Source: Azotimanducus sp963663145
GTDB taxonomy: Bacteria > Pseudomonadota > Gammaproteobacteria > Pseudomonadales > Azotimanducaceae
Assembly (NCBI GenBank): GCA_963663145.1
Contig: OY760134.1
Span: 1,488,001 to 1,552,000 of the forward strand
Reading direction: 5' to 3'
Length of the DNA: 64,000 nt
The translations under genes and the position numbers were made by a program. Each line of letters begins with the position of its first letter. Positions within the stretch are counted from its first letter, which is position 1. Under the pieces are notes generated by a model. It saw nothing but the letters and a program-made list of their open reading frames with translations, ran no database searches and had not been told where the DNA came from. Of this stretch, positions 25,959 to 34,516 are shown one piece after another.

Positions 25959-27266
25959 TTAGTGTGGATACAAGCGCACCGGAAGCCGCGCATAGCCGTG
26001 AATGAAGGAGGAGAAAATCCGCTCGGGTTCACCGACTACTTCAACGTGGCGGAATCGCTTGAGGAATTCCTCCCAGACGATCTTAAGCTGCATTTCGGCA
26101 ACTCGATTGCCCATGCAACGATGTATGCCAAAGCCAAATGACATGTGCGAGCGCGCGTTTGGACGCTGAATATCAAAAGCGTCCGGATTGTCAAATACCT
26201 CTGCATCGCGATTGCCGGAGATATACCACATGACCACCTTGTCACCCTCGCGAATCTTGTGTCCACTGAGTTCCACATCTCGAAGGGCGCGACGTCGCAT
26301 GTGCGAAAGTGGGGTTTGCCAACGAATAATCTCGGAAACCATATTGGGAATAAGTTCCGGGTTGGCACGAAGTTTATCGAACTGCTCTGGAAACTGATTC
26401 AACGCGAGAACGCCAGCTGACAGGGAATTGCGGGTAGTGTCGTTGCCACCGACAATCAAGAGCACCAGGTTGCCAAGAAACTGATCTTCCGGCATATCCT
26501 GCGTGCTCGGATCATTGGCCATGAGGGAGATGAGGTCGTTGCCGTCGGTATGGCCGATTCGCTCTTGCCACAAGCGATTGAAATACTCCCGGCACTCGAT
26601 GAGTTCCGCCCGCCGCGCTTCGGCAGACTCGACTGTACCGGAGCCGGGTGTCGCGGTAGTCACGTCCGACCAGCGAGTAAGCTTGAACCGTTCTTCGAAG
26701 GGGAAATCGAACAAGGTGGCGAGCATTTGGGTCGTTTGTTCGATGGACACCAAGTCAACCCAATTGAAGGTCTCCCCAACCGGCAGGTTGTCAAGAATGG
26801 CGCCCGCCCGCTCGCGAATTATGGGCTGCAAGGCCGTGAGATTTCGTGGCCCCACCACGGGACTGACCGCTTTTCGCTGCGGACCATGCTTTGGCGGATC
26901 CATGGCGATGAACATTGGAAGCGGCAACTCCTCGTCCGGCTCGCCGACGGTAATCGCTGGATAGGATGAGAAAATCTCGTGATGAGTGTCTAGGTATTTA
27001 ATATCTTTGTATTTAGTGAGTGACCAATAAGGGCCGAATTCGCTCTCTTCGGTATAGTGAATCGGCGCTTCCTCACGCAACCGCTTAAAGTAGTCCCAAT
27101 GTTTGTTTTGAAAGAAGTAGCTCGGGTTAGCCGGGTCCAATGCTTTGATCGGCAAGCTGTAGGGATCCACATAAGGCTGCGGATTGTCCTTCGAGTAGTA
27201 GGGGTCGTCAAAGTCTTCCGGGGTCTTGATGAGGGTGTGGGGTTCGGCGGACATGGGCATCTGCAT
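25959..27266 (-). CDS. Cytochrome P450 of the CYP153 type (alkane terminal hydroxylase)
   Basis: Soluble bacterial P450 of 435 residues. I-helix LIVGGNDTTRNS is the CYP153 signature, ExxR is present as EIIRWQTPLSHMRR, and the heme loop FGFGIHRCMG has Cys384. CYP153 enzymes hydroxylate the terminal carbon of medium-chain alkanes and fatty acids using a ferredoxin and reductase. The ferredoxin gene is immediately upstream; no ferredoxin reductase is present. The start could be the first, third or fifth Met (27266, 27260, 27254); GAAGG lies before the second option. Confidence 0.92.
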   Translation of the reverse strand: MQMPMSAEPHTLIKTPEDFDDPYYSKDNPQPYVDPYSLPIKALDPANPSYFFQNKHWDYFKRLREEAPIHYTEESEFGPYWSLTKYKDIKYLDTHHEIFSSYPAITVGEPDEELPLPMFIAMDPPKHGPQRKAVSPVVGPRNLTALQPIIRERAGAILDNLPVGETFNWVDLVSIEQTTQMLATLFDFPFEERFKLTRWSDVTTATPGSGTVESAEARRAELIECREYFNRLWQERIGHTDGNDLISLMANDPSTQDMPEDQFLGNLVLLIVGGNDTTRNSLSAGVLALNQFPEQFDKLRANPELIPNMVSEIIRWQTPLSHMRRRALRDVELSGHKIREGDKVVMWYISGNRDAEVFDNPDAFDIQRPNARSHMSFGFGIHRCMGNRVAEMQLKIVWEEFLKRFRHVEVVGEPERIFSSFIHGYARLPVRLYPH

Positions 27267-27276
27267 CCTTCACTAT

Positions 27277-27597
27277 TCACATCTGGAATTCTGGCACTTT
27301 GGCACGGAAGCCATCAAGCGCATCGGTGACCAGGATTTGGCATGAGAGTCGAGAATTGTGGGATCGCTCTGGATTGAGCTCCAACATGGCATCTTCGGCC
27401 TCATCCGGTTGGCCTACCCTGTCGAGCCACTGATCGTCCACGTAGACGTGACAGGTCGCGCAGGCGCACTCGCCACCACAGTCGGCGTCGATACCCGGAA
27501 CCAAATTGTCAATGGCGGCATTCATCACCGAGCGGCCGAGCTCGCCATCCACCTCGTGAATCTTGCCATCGTGCGTAATGAAGGTCAGTTTTGGCAC
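27277..27597 (-). CDS. 2Fe-2S ferredoxin, partner of CYP153
   Basis: 106-residue adrenodoxin/putidaredoxin-type ferredoxin with cluster ligands Cys40, Cys46, Cys49 and Cys86 (DCGGECACATC plus SCQ). Position directly upstream of CYP153 makes it the natural electron donor. A single-cluster protein without signal peptide, expected in the cytoplasm. Confidence 0.94.
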   Translation of the reverse strand: MPKLTFITHDGKIHEVDGELGRSVMNAAIDNLVPGIDADCGGECACATCHVYVDDQWLDRVGQPDEAEDAMLELNPERSHNSRLSCQILVTDALDGFRAKVPEFQM

Positions 27598-27740
27598 GAA
27601 CGCTTTCCGCTTAGTAGAAAGGCGCTATTCTAGTGCCAACTTTAAGAATGTGGTGAGAGGCCTTTCGACCACCGCTACCGAGTTCGCGTTGCGGGCATTC
27701 GGCCTAGGCCATGGCGCATCGATTCAGGCCCTCAAGACGA

Positions 27741-29657
27741 CTACCATCGAGCCTGAACGCCCAGCGATGCGCGTCGTCCGGGAGGCGCGAACCCATAAAC
27801 CTCCTGGCCGTCATCATCAAGCAAATTTTCGAGTCGCAAGGAGAACCCGAGCCTCTCCGAAAAGTTGTAACGAGCCGTGAAATACAGGAGTCGGCGCGCA
27901 GGTAAATCAACCACGCGCTGCTGTCCGGTTGAATAGTCGAAATCGAGATTCTCGCCATTAAGCCTTGCCCCTAGAAATAGGTGGAGCTTGTCTGCGACGA
28001 GGCTGCGCCGAACGGACACATGCCCCTGATGGCGCGGGCGGCGAATTTCGGTGGTGCCGTCGGGTGAGTTCGAATCGACGAGGGTGTACGCGAGGTTAAG
28101 GGCGGTTCCGGCGACCTCTGTGTTCACGCGAAGCTCCATTCCGCGGCGCTCGCTCTCATTGTCAAGGTTGACGGCGGTAAATCCCAAGCCGTTCCAAGCG
28201 AAGCCATTGATTTCATCTTTGAGAGTGTCTTGAAACAGCGCAAAAAGGACACCCATTGAATCTTCAGCGCACCGATCGCTGCTAGACGGGACACCCATCG
28301 ATACCGCAACGCACCAGTTGATTCCAAGGCTCGCGTGGCGGCTGTACTCGGGCCGCAGGTTGGGATTGCCTATGAAGCTGTCTGGCGTGTAGCCAAAACG
28401 CTCGATAAAGCCTGGATTCTTGGTTCCCGTGCCCAGGCTTGCGAAGATCGAGAGATTTGACCGTATCGGCAAACGAAGGGCCGCTCGGTAGCTCATGATG
28501 TTCTCGAAAGCACTGTGGGTGTCGTATCGTGCCGAGAGCGAACTGGTCAAGTGCCCCCAACTGCCAAGATGCTCCAAGGCGGCAGATTTGGTGCGAACAT
28601 TGGAGGCATAGTTGGGGTCGCCAGAGAAACCGGCTTCGGCCGCTTGTCGGAAGCCCTCCTCTTCGTACTCAACAAGGCCGGTAACGCGGTGGTCGGCGGA
28701 GAGGGCGAGGTGAGAAATCGATGTGAGGGTGTTGCGAGAGCCTTCGAAGCGGGATATCCGGCGACCATTGGCATCAGTCAAGGTGCGGCTATCCATATGT
28801 TTGAATTCGAGCACCTGCTTCCAACGCTCATTGAAAAAAGCGCCGTCCAAGGCGACCTTAGCCGCATGGAAGGTGGCTGAGCTTTCGTTATCTCCATCCA
28901 CCGGCAGGAAGGTCGGGAAACCCGTTGGGTCAAACTCACTTAGGGCATCCACACGTCGTAGCACGAGGCTGAGTCCTTTACTTTCGCGATGAACCCGCCC
29001 GGAGAAATGTATGGAATTGTGCTCGTAGCCGTCGTCTTCGCCGCCCTCAAGGGAGGTGTTGGTTCCTCTGGTGTCGTAGTGCGACAGCGTGAGACGATAT
29101 TGGCCTTGGGTGAGCACGTCTCCGAACTCCACCCGGCTGATTCGTTCTCGGTTGGAACCTCCAGCGAGTTCGACCCGGCGCAGCTTCGGTTCTTGACTGC
29201 TCCGGAGTTGTAGAACGCCAGCGAGCGCGTCACTTCCCCACAATGCGCTCTGCGCACCTGGAAGGAACTCAATTCGACCGATGCCCGCCAAGTCGAAATG
29301 GGCAAAGGCAAATTCGGAACCTGTTGCGGGATCGTTCACTTCTATGCCGTCAACAAGCACTTGCAGATGGTTCGCCTCCGCACCACGCACCCGAATCTGC
29401 GCTTGCGATCCGAAGGCTCCAGCACGACTCAAAGCGAAGGACGGTAGGGGCGCGAGCACATCCGGTCCGAGCATGGATACTCTTTGCCCTATGTCTTCTT
29501 TGTTGAGCGTCTCAACGGGCAGTATGGACTCCGTTTCAACTCGATGAGCAGTGACCGTAATTTCTTCCAGTCTATCTTCAGAAGTTTTTGAAATTTCCGC
29601 AAAACAAAGTTGTATGCAAAACCATGCCACGAACAGGCAAACGCTTCGGCGATACAT
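27741..29657 (-). CDS. btuB: TonB-dependent cobalamin receptor (BtuB-like)
   Basis: Outer-membrane receptor of 638 residues: signal peptide MYRRSVCLFVAWFCIQLCFA, TonB box-like LEEITVTAHRVE, plug with RVSMLGPDVLAPLPSFALSRAGAFGSQAQIRVRG and GAQSALWGSDALAG, and a barrel ending in Trp (VQARW). Similarity to BtuB is supported by the cobalamin riboswitch in its leader, so substrate assignment to cobalamin is unusually secure. It is the only gene of the unit in this direction before the ferredoxin, 143 bases away. Confidence 0.92.
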   Translation of the reverse strand: MYRRSVCLFVAWFCIQLCFAEISKTSEDRLEEITVTAHRVETESILPVETLNKEDIGQRVSMLGPDVLAPLPSFALSRAGAFGSQAQIRVRGAEANHLQVLVDGIEVNDPATGSEFAFAHFDLAGIGRIEFLPGAQSALWGSDALAGVLQLRSSQEPKLRRVELAGGSNRERISRVEFGDVLTQGQYRLTLSHYDTRGTNTSLEGGEDDGYEHNSIHFSGRVHRESKGLSLVLRRVDALSEFDPTGFPTFLPVDGDNESSATFHAAKVALDGAFFNERWKQVLEFKHMDSRTLTDANGRRISRFEGSRNTLTSISHLALSADHRVTGLVEYEEEGFRQAAEAGFSGDPNYASNVRTKSAALEHLGSWGHLTSSLSARYDTHSAFENIMSYRAALRLPIRSNLSIFASLGTGTKNPGFIERFGYTPDSFIGNPNLRPEYSRHASLGINWCVAVSMGVPSSSDRCAEDSMGVLFALFQDTLKDEINGFAWNGLGFTAVNLDNESERRGMELRVNTEVAGTALNLAYTLVDSNSPDGTTEIRRPRHQGHVSVRRSLVADKLHLFLGARLNGENLDFDYSTGQQRVVDLPARRLLYFTARYNFSERLGFSLRLENLLDDDGQEVYGFAPPGRRASLGVQARW

Positions 29658-29710
29658 GATTCTCGTCTCTCGTCAATCCGCCAATCCCCGAGCGGGATGA
29701 ATACAATCAA

Positions 29711-29914
29711 GCGTGGCCGGTCTCCGGACTCCCGGGTTTGGATCGACACCGCCTTCCCATGACCATCGGCCACAGTGGCTGCTGAGGCGACATGGAGACG
29801 CTTACAGACTCTTCTTAATCGCCAAGGTGTCAGATCACCCGACTACCGTTGCGAGGACAGTGTCGGCTTCGCACCGACTTCCCGTTCACCTGCGCTAGAA
29901 GAGACGCCCCACGC
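29711..29914 (-). promoter_or_regulatory. Cobalamin (B12) riboswitch
   Basis: Read on the minus strand, the leader contains the conserved aptamer core: GGGAAGTCGGTGCGAAGCC, then CTGTCCTCGCAACGGTA, the B12-box block GCCACTG, GGGAAGGC, and AGTCCGGAGACCGGCC. The 5' GCGTGG at 29914-29909 pairs with CCACGC at 29716-29711 to close the outer stem. The aptamer is about 204 bases and ends about 50 bases before the receptor start codon, so cobalamin binding should repress btuB expression, most probably by masking the ribosome binding site. Confidence 0.93.
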
Positions 29915-29948
29915 GCCTCTTGATGCATTGTAGCACTGCTCAGCAGGC

Positions 29949-31089
29949 CTACTCATACACCAAGCGGCCACGCTGTCCATAGAAGCGGCCCAAGGTCTTC
30001 AATAGATTTCCTTGACTGCGGGCACCGTCCGGACCGGCAAAGCCGTAGATATTGTCTTCCGCATTTGGGTCGACCATCAGTCCGTTCAAACGCATGGCCT
30101 CCGCCCAATCGCGCGGTGCGCGCCATCCGGAGTGCGGCACAATACGGGTATCACTACCCGCATAGGGGTGCTGTCTGCGACGTTCCATCAGCACTTGGAC
30201 GAGTTGCTTGACCAACTCAGGCTGCACATTGGACAGATCATTGCTTTCCGAAGGATCTACGAACACATCGTACAATTCATTGACCACAGTGATCTTTTCA
30301 AACGTTTGGTCTACCTTTTGCACCAACTTAAGCCTATCGCGCAGCACACTAAAAGAGAACTGTCTCCCCCAAAAAAACCCTCCGACGTATAGATGATGTC
30401 ATCGCTGCGCACCACCGCGTCACCTTCGCGAATCGCCTGCCAAAGATCGAGTCCGTCCAATGGGCGAACAGACAGAACCTCAACACCCGCCGCGGCTGCC
30501 AAAGTCGGGAAGATGTCAAGAAAGTTCATGACCTGCTCGCTCATCGTACCGGCTCTCAACACGCCCGGGTACCGAATGACCGACACAACTCTGATACCTC
30601 CCTCGTACGTATCGAGTTTGAAGCCGCGCAAGAGCGCATTGTTACCGCTTCCGCGCGTGGCACCGTGTGTCCCAAGTGCCATTTTCCGATGATCGCCGGC
30701 TCGTCACCCTGCGCCCGAAAGGAGTCGCCACTGAAGTGGTCGCTCGGCGCGATGCCAAAGGCGTTCCAAGGATAGACGGTCGCGTAGGTCAAGCCGGGCT
30801 TAAGCGGATCACGTCCGGTCAAGAGTGCGGCGCGCGTCGGCGTGCATTTGGGATTGGTGTAGAAGCAGTTGAGCTGCACTCCCTCTCGCGCCAATCGGCC
30901 GATATTGGGTGTCGGTATGGGCCCGCCATGAAAAGACACGTCGTTGCAGCCCATGTCGTCAACGAGGGTGATCAGCAGGTTGGGACGTGCCCCGTTCTCG
31001 CCAGATGCGGGCGCCGCAGCAATCGCCCCACTCGGAAAAAAAACACCCATTTGTCGGTCAAAAACAGTCCAGAGCGAGTCATCTTCCAA
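29949..31089 (-). pseudogene. Sulfatase pseudogene (duplicate of the 32.6-34.2 kb gene)
   Basis: Decayed relative of the intact sulfatase. The N-terminal part keeps DDMGCNDVSFHGGPIPTPNI and the active-site CTPTRAALLTGRDPL, then GKWHLG is joined out of frame to HGATRGSGNNALLRGFKLD near 30670: about 410 bases present in the intact copy are missing. A second lesion near 30366, two extra bases in a T/G run, shifts the frame before LRDRLKLVQKVDQTFEKIT. The normal signal peptide is lacking. The three pieces cannot make an active enzyme. Confidence 0.9.
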
Positions 31090-31176
31090 GCCTCATGAAA
31101 CATAAGCGTCGGTCAATATCGATGAGCGTGTATTCATGGTTCAAAGCAAGCGGAGAACACCAGGGACGACCCAGAG

Positions 31177-31430
31177 TCACCTCACCTCCTCCATCCGTTC
31201 CAGTACTTCGCCGAGATGCCTAGAGCTCTTGGTCGCAGTATCGGCAATCAGATTCGGCACTTGGCTGAAGTCCCCAGCACCACAAAATTCAGCCATGATC
31301 CGCTTCTGCTCGGTTGAAGCTTCATCGGAACTAAAGGTATCTCGGCAGGTCATACGAACAAAACCGTGGATGTTCCGCCACAAACAGGCGGTGTCAACGA
31401 GTTCCCGCGCCAATCTTTGCGAAAATGCTC
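31177..31430 (-). pseudogene. Duplicated fragment of a GlnE-like C-terminal domain
   Basis: A minus-strand stretch of about 80 codons matches the last 80 residues of the RND-GlnE-like fusion downstream: LWRNIHGF against LWQNLDGF, EASTEQKRIMAEFCGAGDFSQVPNLIADTA against a near-identical run. The first in-frame start is TTG at 31413. It is separated from the rest of any such gene by aroG, so it is a relic of a segmental duplication that also produced the sulfatase pseudogene next to it. Confidence 0.85.
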
Positions 31431-31480
31431 CTGTTTTCTTTCAGTGTCCTCATTCACCGCACTCAACCGGGTTGTTATCC

Positions 31481-32512
31481 GTGAAGCCTACGCACGACCT
31501 ACGCATCGTTCGAACAAGACCTCTGATCGCACCCGCGATCCTGGAAGAAGAAGTTCCTGTTTCCAACAAGAGTTCCGATGTGACCTTTCAAGGACGGAGA
31601 GAAATCGCCGACATCCTTCACGCACGCGACACGCGGCTGCTGGTGATCCTCGGACCTTGTTCCGTGCACGATCCGGAGGCGGTGAGAGACTATGCTGGGC
31701 ACCTCAAAAGACTCTCACCACGGGTTGTAGATGACGTGCTGCTAGTGATGCGGGTCTACTTCGAAAAGCCACGAACCAGTATTGGTTGGAAGGGTTACAT
31801 TAACGACCCCGATCTCGATGAGTCCTTTCGCGTCAACCGAGGGCTACGAGGTGCACGCCGCCTGCTTTCGGATTTGACCGAAAATGGCCTTCCCTGCGCC
31901 TCCGAGTTCCTCGATACCACGCTCGGACAGTACTACGCCGATTTCGTCAGCTGGGGCGCCATAGGTGCCCGCACCGTGGAAAGCCAAGTTCACAGACAAC
32001 TCGCGTCAGGCCTGTCAATGCCAGTGGGCCTAAAGAACAGAACCGATGGAGACGTGAAGGTCGCGATAGATGCCATAGTGGCAGCTAAGCGCCCTCACCT
32101 GTTTCCCTCCCTGACAAAGGAAGGCGCACCAGCGCTCCTTGAGACAAAAGGCAACGCGGACAGTCATTTGGTGTTGCGAGGCGGCAATCAGCCGAATTAC
32201 CAAGCCGAGTCAATCGCAGCCGCCGTGGAAGCGCTTGCCAGCAACGACATAGAGACCGGACTCATAGTGGATTGCAGTCACGGCAACAGTGGCAAGAAGC
32301 CGTCAGCGCAAGCCAAAGTGGCCAAGGACGTTACCAATCAGCGGCTCGCCGGTCAACGCAAAATTGTAGGCATCATGCTCGAAAGCCACTTGGTTGAGGG
32401 TCGCCAAGACGCGCCAGAGACTTACGGGCAGAGCATCACCGACGCCTGCCTCGGGTGGGAGCAGACCGAATCGCTCGTGCTGGAACTCGCTCGTCAACAG
32501 AATCGCTCATGA
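31481..32512 (+). CDS. aroG: DAHP synthase, type I (first step of the shikimate pathway)
   Basis: Condenses phosphoenolpyruvate and erythrose-4-phosphate. With GTG 31481 the protein is 343 residues and begins VKPTHDLRIVRTRPL, which aligns with the AroG/AroF/AroH N-terminus (the DLRI block involved in feedback regulation). Motifs: LVILGPCSVHDPEAV, MRVYFEKPRTSIGWKGYINDP, GARTVESQVHRQLASGLSMPVGLKN, DCSHGNSGKK. The frame extends 115 codons further upstream, but this part overlaps the antisense relic. Convergent with the intact sulfatase downstream. Confidence 0.92.
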   Translation: MKPTHDLRIVRTRPLIAPAILEEEVPVSNKSSDVTFQGRREIADILHARDTRLLVILGPCSVHDPEAVRDYAGHLKRLSPRVVDDVLLVMRVYFEKPRTSIGWKGYINDPDLDESFRVNRGLRGARRLLSDLTENGLPCASEFLDTTLGQYYADFVSWGAIGARTVESQVHRQLASGLSMPVGLKNRTDGDVKVAIDAIVAAKRPHLFPSLTKEGAPALLETKGNADSHLVLRGGNQPNYQAESIAAAVEALASNDIETGLIVDCSHGNSGKKPSAQAKVAKDVTNQRLAGQRKIVGIMLESHLVEGRQDAPETYGQSITDACLGWEQTESLVLELARQQNRS

Positions 32513-32571
32513 CGTTTCGGTTTGGTGGAGTAGGCACCTCCTAAAGTCTCGGCTCTCGCAGGAGGGCAATC

Positions 32572-34158
32572 TTACTCATACACCAATCGACCTCGATTCC
32601 CATAGAAACTATCCAAGGTCTTCAGTAGACTCCCTTGGCCGCGTGCACCGTCCGGACCCGCGAAGCCGTATAGATTATCCTCGACGTTCGGATTCGCGTT
32701 TCGCCCGTTCAAACGCATGGCCTCCGCCCAATCGAGAGGGGCCCGCCAACCCGGATGCGGCACGATGCGGGTATGACTCCCTGCGTATGGATGCTGTCTG
32801 CGAGCATGAATCAGCACCTCGATAAGCTCCTCGACCAACTCAGGGTGAGCATCCGCAATATCATTGCTTTCTGAAGGGTCCGCAAATACATCATAGAGCT
32901 CGTTAAGGATAGTGATCTTCTCAAACGTCTGATCGACCCTTTGCACCAGCTTCATCCTGTCGCGCAGGACACTGAAAGAGAACTGTCTACCCAAGAAGCC
33001 TTCCGATGCATAGATGATGTCGTCGCTACGAGACATCACCTGCCCATCAACCAGTTCCTCCCAGAGATCGAGACCGTCTAGAGAGCGATCAGCCAGTACG
33101 TCAATGCCGGCGGCCGCTGCCAGCGTTGGAAAAACGTCGAGGGAGGTCATCACCTGCTCGCTCATCCCACCGGCCTTAAGCGCACTTGGAAATCGCATGA
33201 CAGCCACCACTCTGATACCGCCTTCATAGGTATCCAGCTTGAATCCACGTAATGGCGCATTGCTACCGCTTCCGCGCGTGGCACCGTTGTCACTCAAGAA
33301 GAGCACGATGGTTTCGTCACTTAGGCCTTCGGCTTCAAGTGTATCGAGCACCAGTCCAATCCCCTGATCCATAGCCACCATCATGGCTTCATAGACGCCG
33401 CCGTACTCGTCAATGAGTGTCCTTGGCGCCTGAAACGGCGAGTGTGGTGCCTTGTAGGGCAGGTAAAGAAAGAAAGGCTTCTGTTTGTCCCGAATATCTG
33501 TGAGCCATCGTACCGCCTCTGACGAATAGATATCGGTGTTGTATTGGCCAACGAACTCAGCGAGGCTGACACCGTTGCGTTGCAAGTCGTAGCCGCCTTG
33601 GTTCTCGTGTGTGAAGTAGTCGCCCCCGGTATTCAAAGATCCAAAGAAATAGTCAAATCCTCGGTGATTTGGGTGATGCGCCGGCACTGTGTGCCCCAAA
33701 TGCCATTTTCCGACTATTGCCGTCTCATAACCTTGCGCTCGAAACGTTTCTCCAATGAAGTGCTCACTCGCGGCGACTCCGAAGCCGCTCCAAGGGTAGA
33801 CGGTGGCATAGGTCAAGCCGAGCTTGAGTGGGTCTCGTCCTATCAATAGCGCGGCGCGCGTCGGTGTGCATTTTGGATTGGTGTAGAAGCGGTCGAGCGA
33901 CATCCCCTCTTCGGCCAATCGGTCGATATTGGGTGTTGGAATCGGACCGCCGTGAAACGACACATCGTTCCAACCCATATCGTCCGCAAGGATGATCAGC
34001 ACATTGGGGCGTTGGGTGTCCTGATCAGATGCCAAGGCAGCAGTAATGACCCCGCTGGCGGACAAAAAGGACACACACATGACCGCGAGCAAGGGCACAC
34101 ACTGCACGGAAGAGAGCGCAAAATTTATGGTGTTGGGAACAAATCTAATGCGGGTCAT
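32572..34158 (-). CDS. Sulfatase (arylsulfatase-like), exported
   Basis: 528-residue type I sulfatase with an N-terminal hydrophobic signal segment (residues 14-43). The active-site motif is CTPTR at 97-101, where Cys97 is expected to be converted to formylglycine; metal ligands DD at 59-60 and the later SDNGATRGSG are visible, as is GKWHLGH. A sulfated glycan or aryl sulfate is the likely substrate. The maturase gene is not in this window. It follows the RND-GlnE-like fusion by about 100 bases, as in the duplicated unit. Confidence 0.9.
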   Translation of the reverse strand: MTRIRFVPNTINFALSSVQCVPLLAVMCVSFLSASGVITAALASDQDTQRPNVLIILADDMGWNDVSFHGGPIPTPNIDRLAEEGMSLDRFYTNPKCTPTRAALLIGRDPLKLGLTYATVYPWSGFGVAASEHFIGETFRAQGYETAIVGKWHLGHTVPAHHPNHRGFDYFFGSLNTGGDYFTHENQGGYDLQRNGVSLAEFVGQYNTDIYSSEAVRWLTDIRDKQKPFFLYLPYKAPHSPFQAPRTLIDEYGGVYEAMMVAMDQGIGLVLDTLEAEGLSDETIVLFLSDNGATRGSGSNAPLRGFKLDTYEGGIRVVAVMRFPSALKAGGMSEQVMTSLDVFPTLAAAAGIDVLADRSLDGLDLWEELVDGQVMSRSDDIIYASEGFLGRQFSFSVLRDRMKLVQRVDQTFEKITILNELYDVFADPSESNDIADAHPELVEELIEVLIHARRQHPYAGSHTRIVPHPGWRAPLDWAEAMRLNGRNANPNVEDNLYGFAGPDGARGQGSLLKTLDSFYGNRGRLVYE

Positions 34159-34516
34159 GTTGGTAGTATCCTCAAAGCAACGCGTCGCTCAATGTCGATC
34201 GCTATAGGTTCATGGTTCATAAGGCAAGCGGTGAAGTCTATGCGAATTCAACGCTCCAGCGGCTCAAGCCACCCTCAGCATCGCCTCAAGAATCCCATCG
34301 AGATGCCGCGACGTCTTCATCGCGGTATCGGTGATGAGATTCGGTATCTGGCTGAAATCCCTCACACCACAAAAGTCGGCCATGGTGCGCTTCTGCCCAG
34401 CAGACGCTTCATTAGGATCAAACACGCCTGGACTGGTCATGCAGATGAAGCCATCGAGGTTTTGCCAAAGGTGCACGGCCGCAAACAAATCGTCGGCCGC
34501 TTGAGGGTCGAGCAAT
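32572..34516 (-). repeat. Segmental duplication, intact unit B
   Basis: Unit B contains the intact sulfatase and the last roughly 80 codons of the RND-GlnE-like fusion. It is the parent-like copy of unit A; divergence between coding parts is substantial, so the event is old. Confidence 0.85.

Larger units (their letters stand above)
29949..31430 (-). repeat. Segmental duplication, degraded unit A
   Basis: Unit A contains the sulfatase pseudogene followed upstream by the GlnE-like tail fragment, in the same order and orientation as unit B at 32572-34516. The noncoding spacers also match (e.g. CGTCGGTCAATATCGAT versus CGTCGCTCAATGTCGAT). aroG lies between the two units. Confidence 0.85.

Noticed and set aside
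30667..31098. Plus-strand frame antisense to the sulfatase pseudogene
   Set aside because: Shadow of the decayed gene; the same region in the intact copy gives similar antisense frames.
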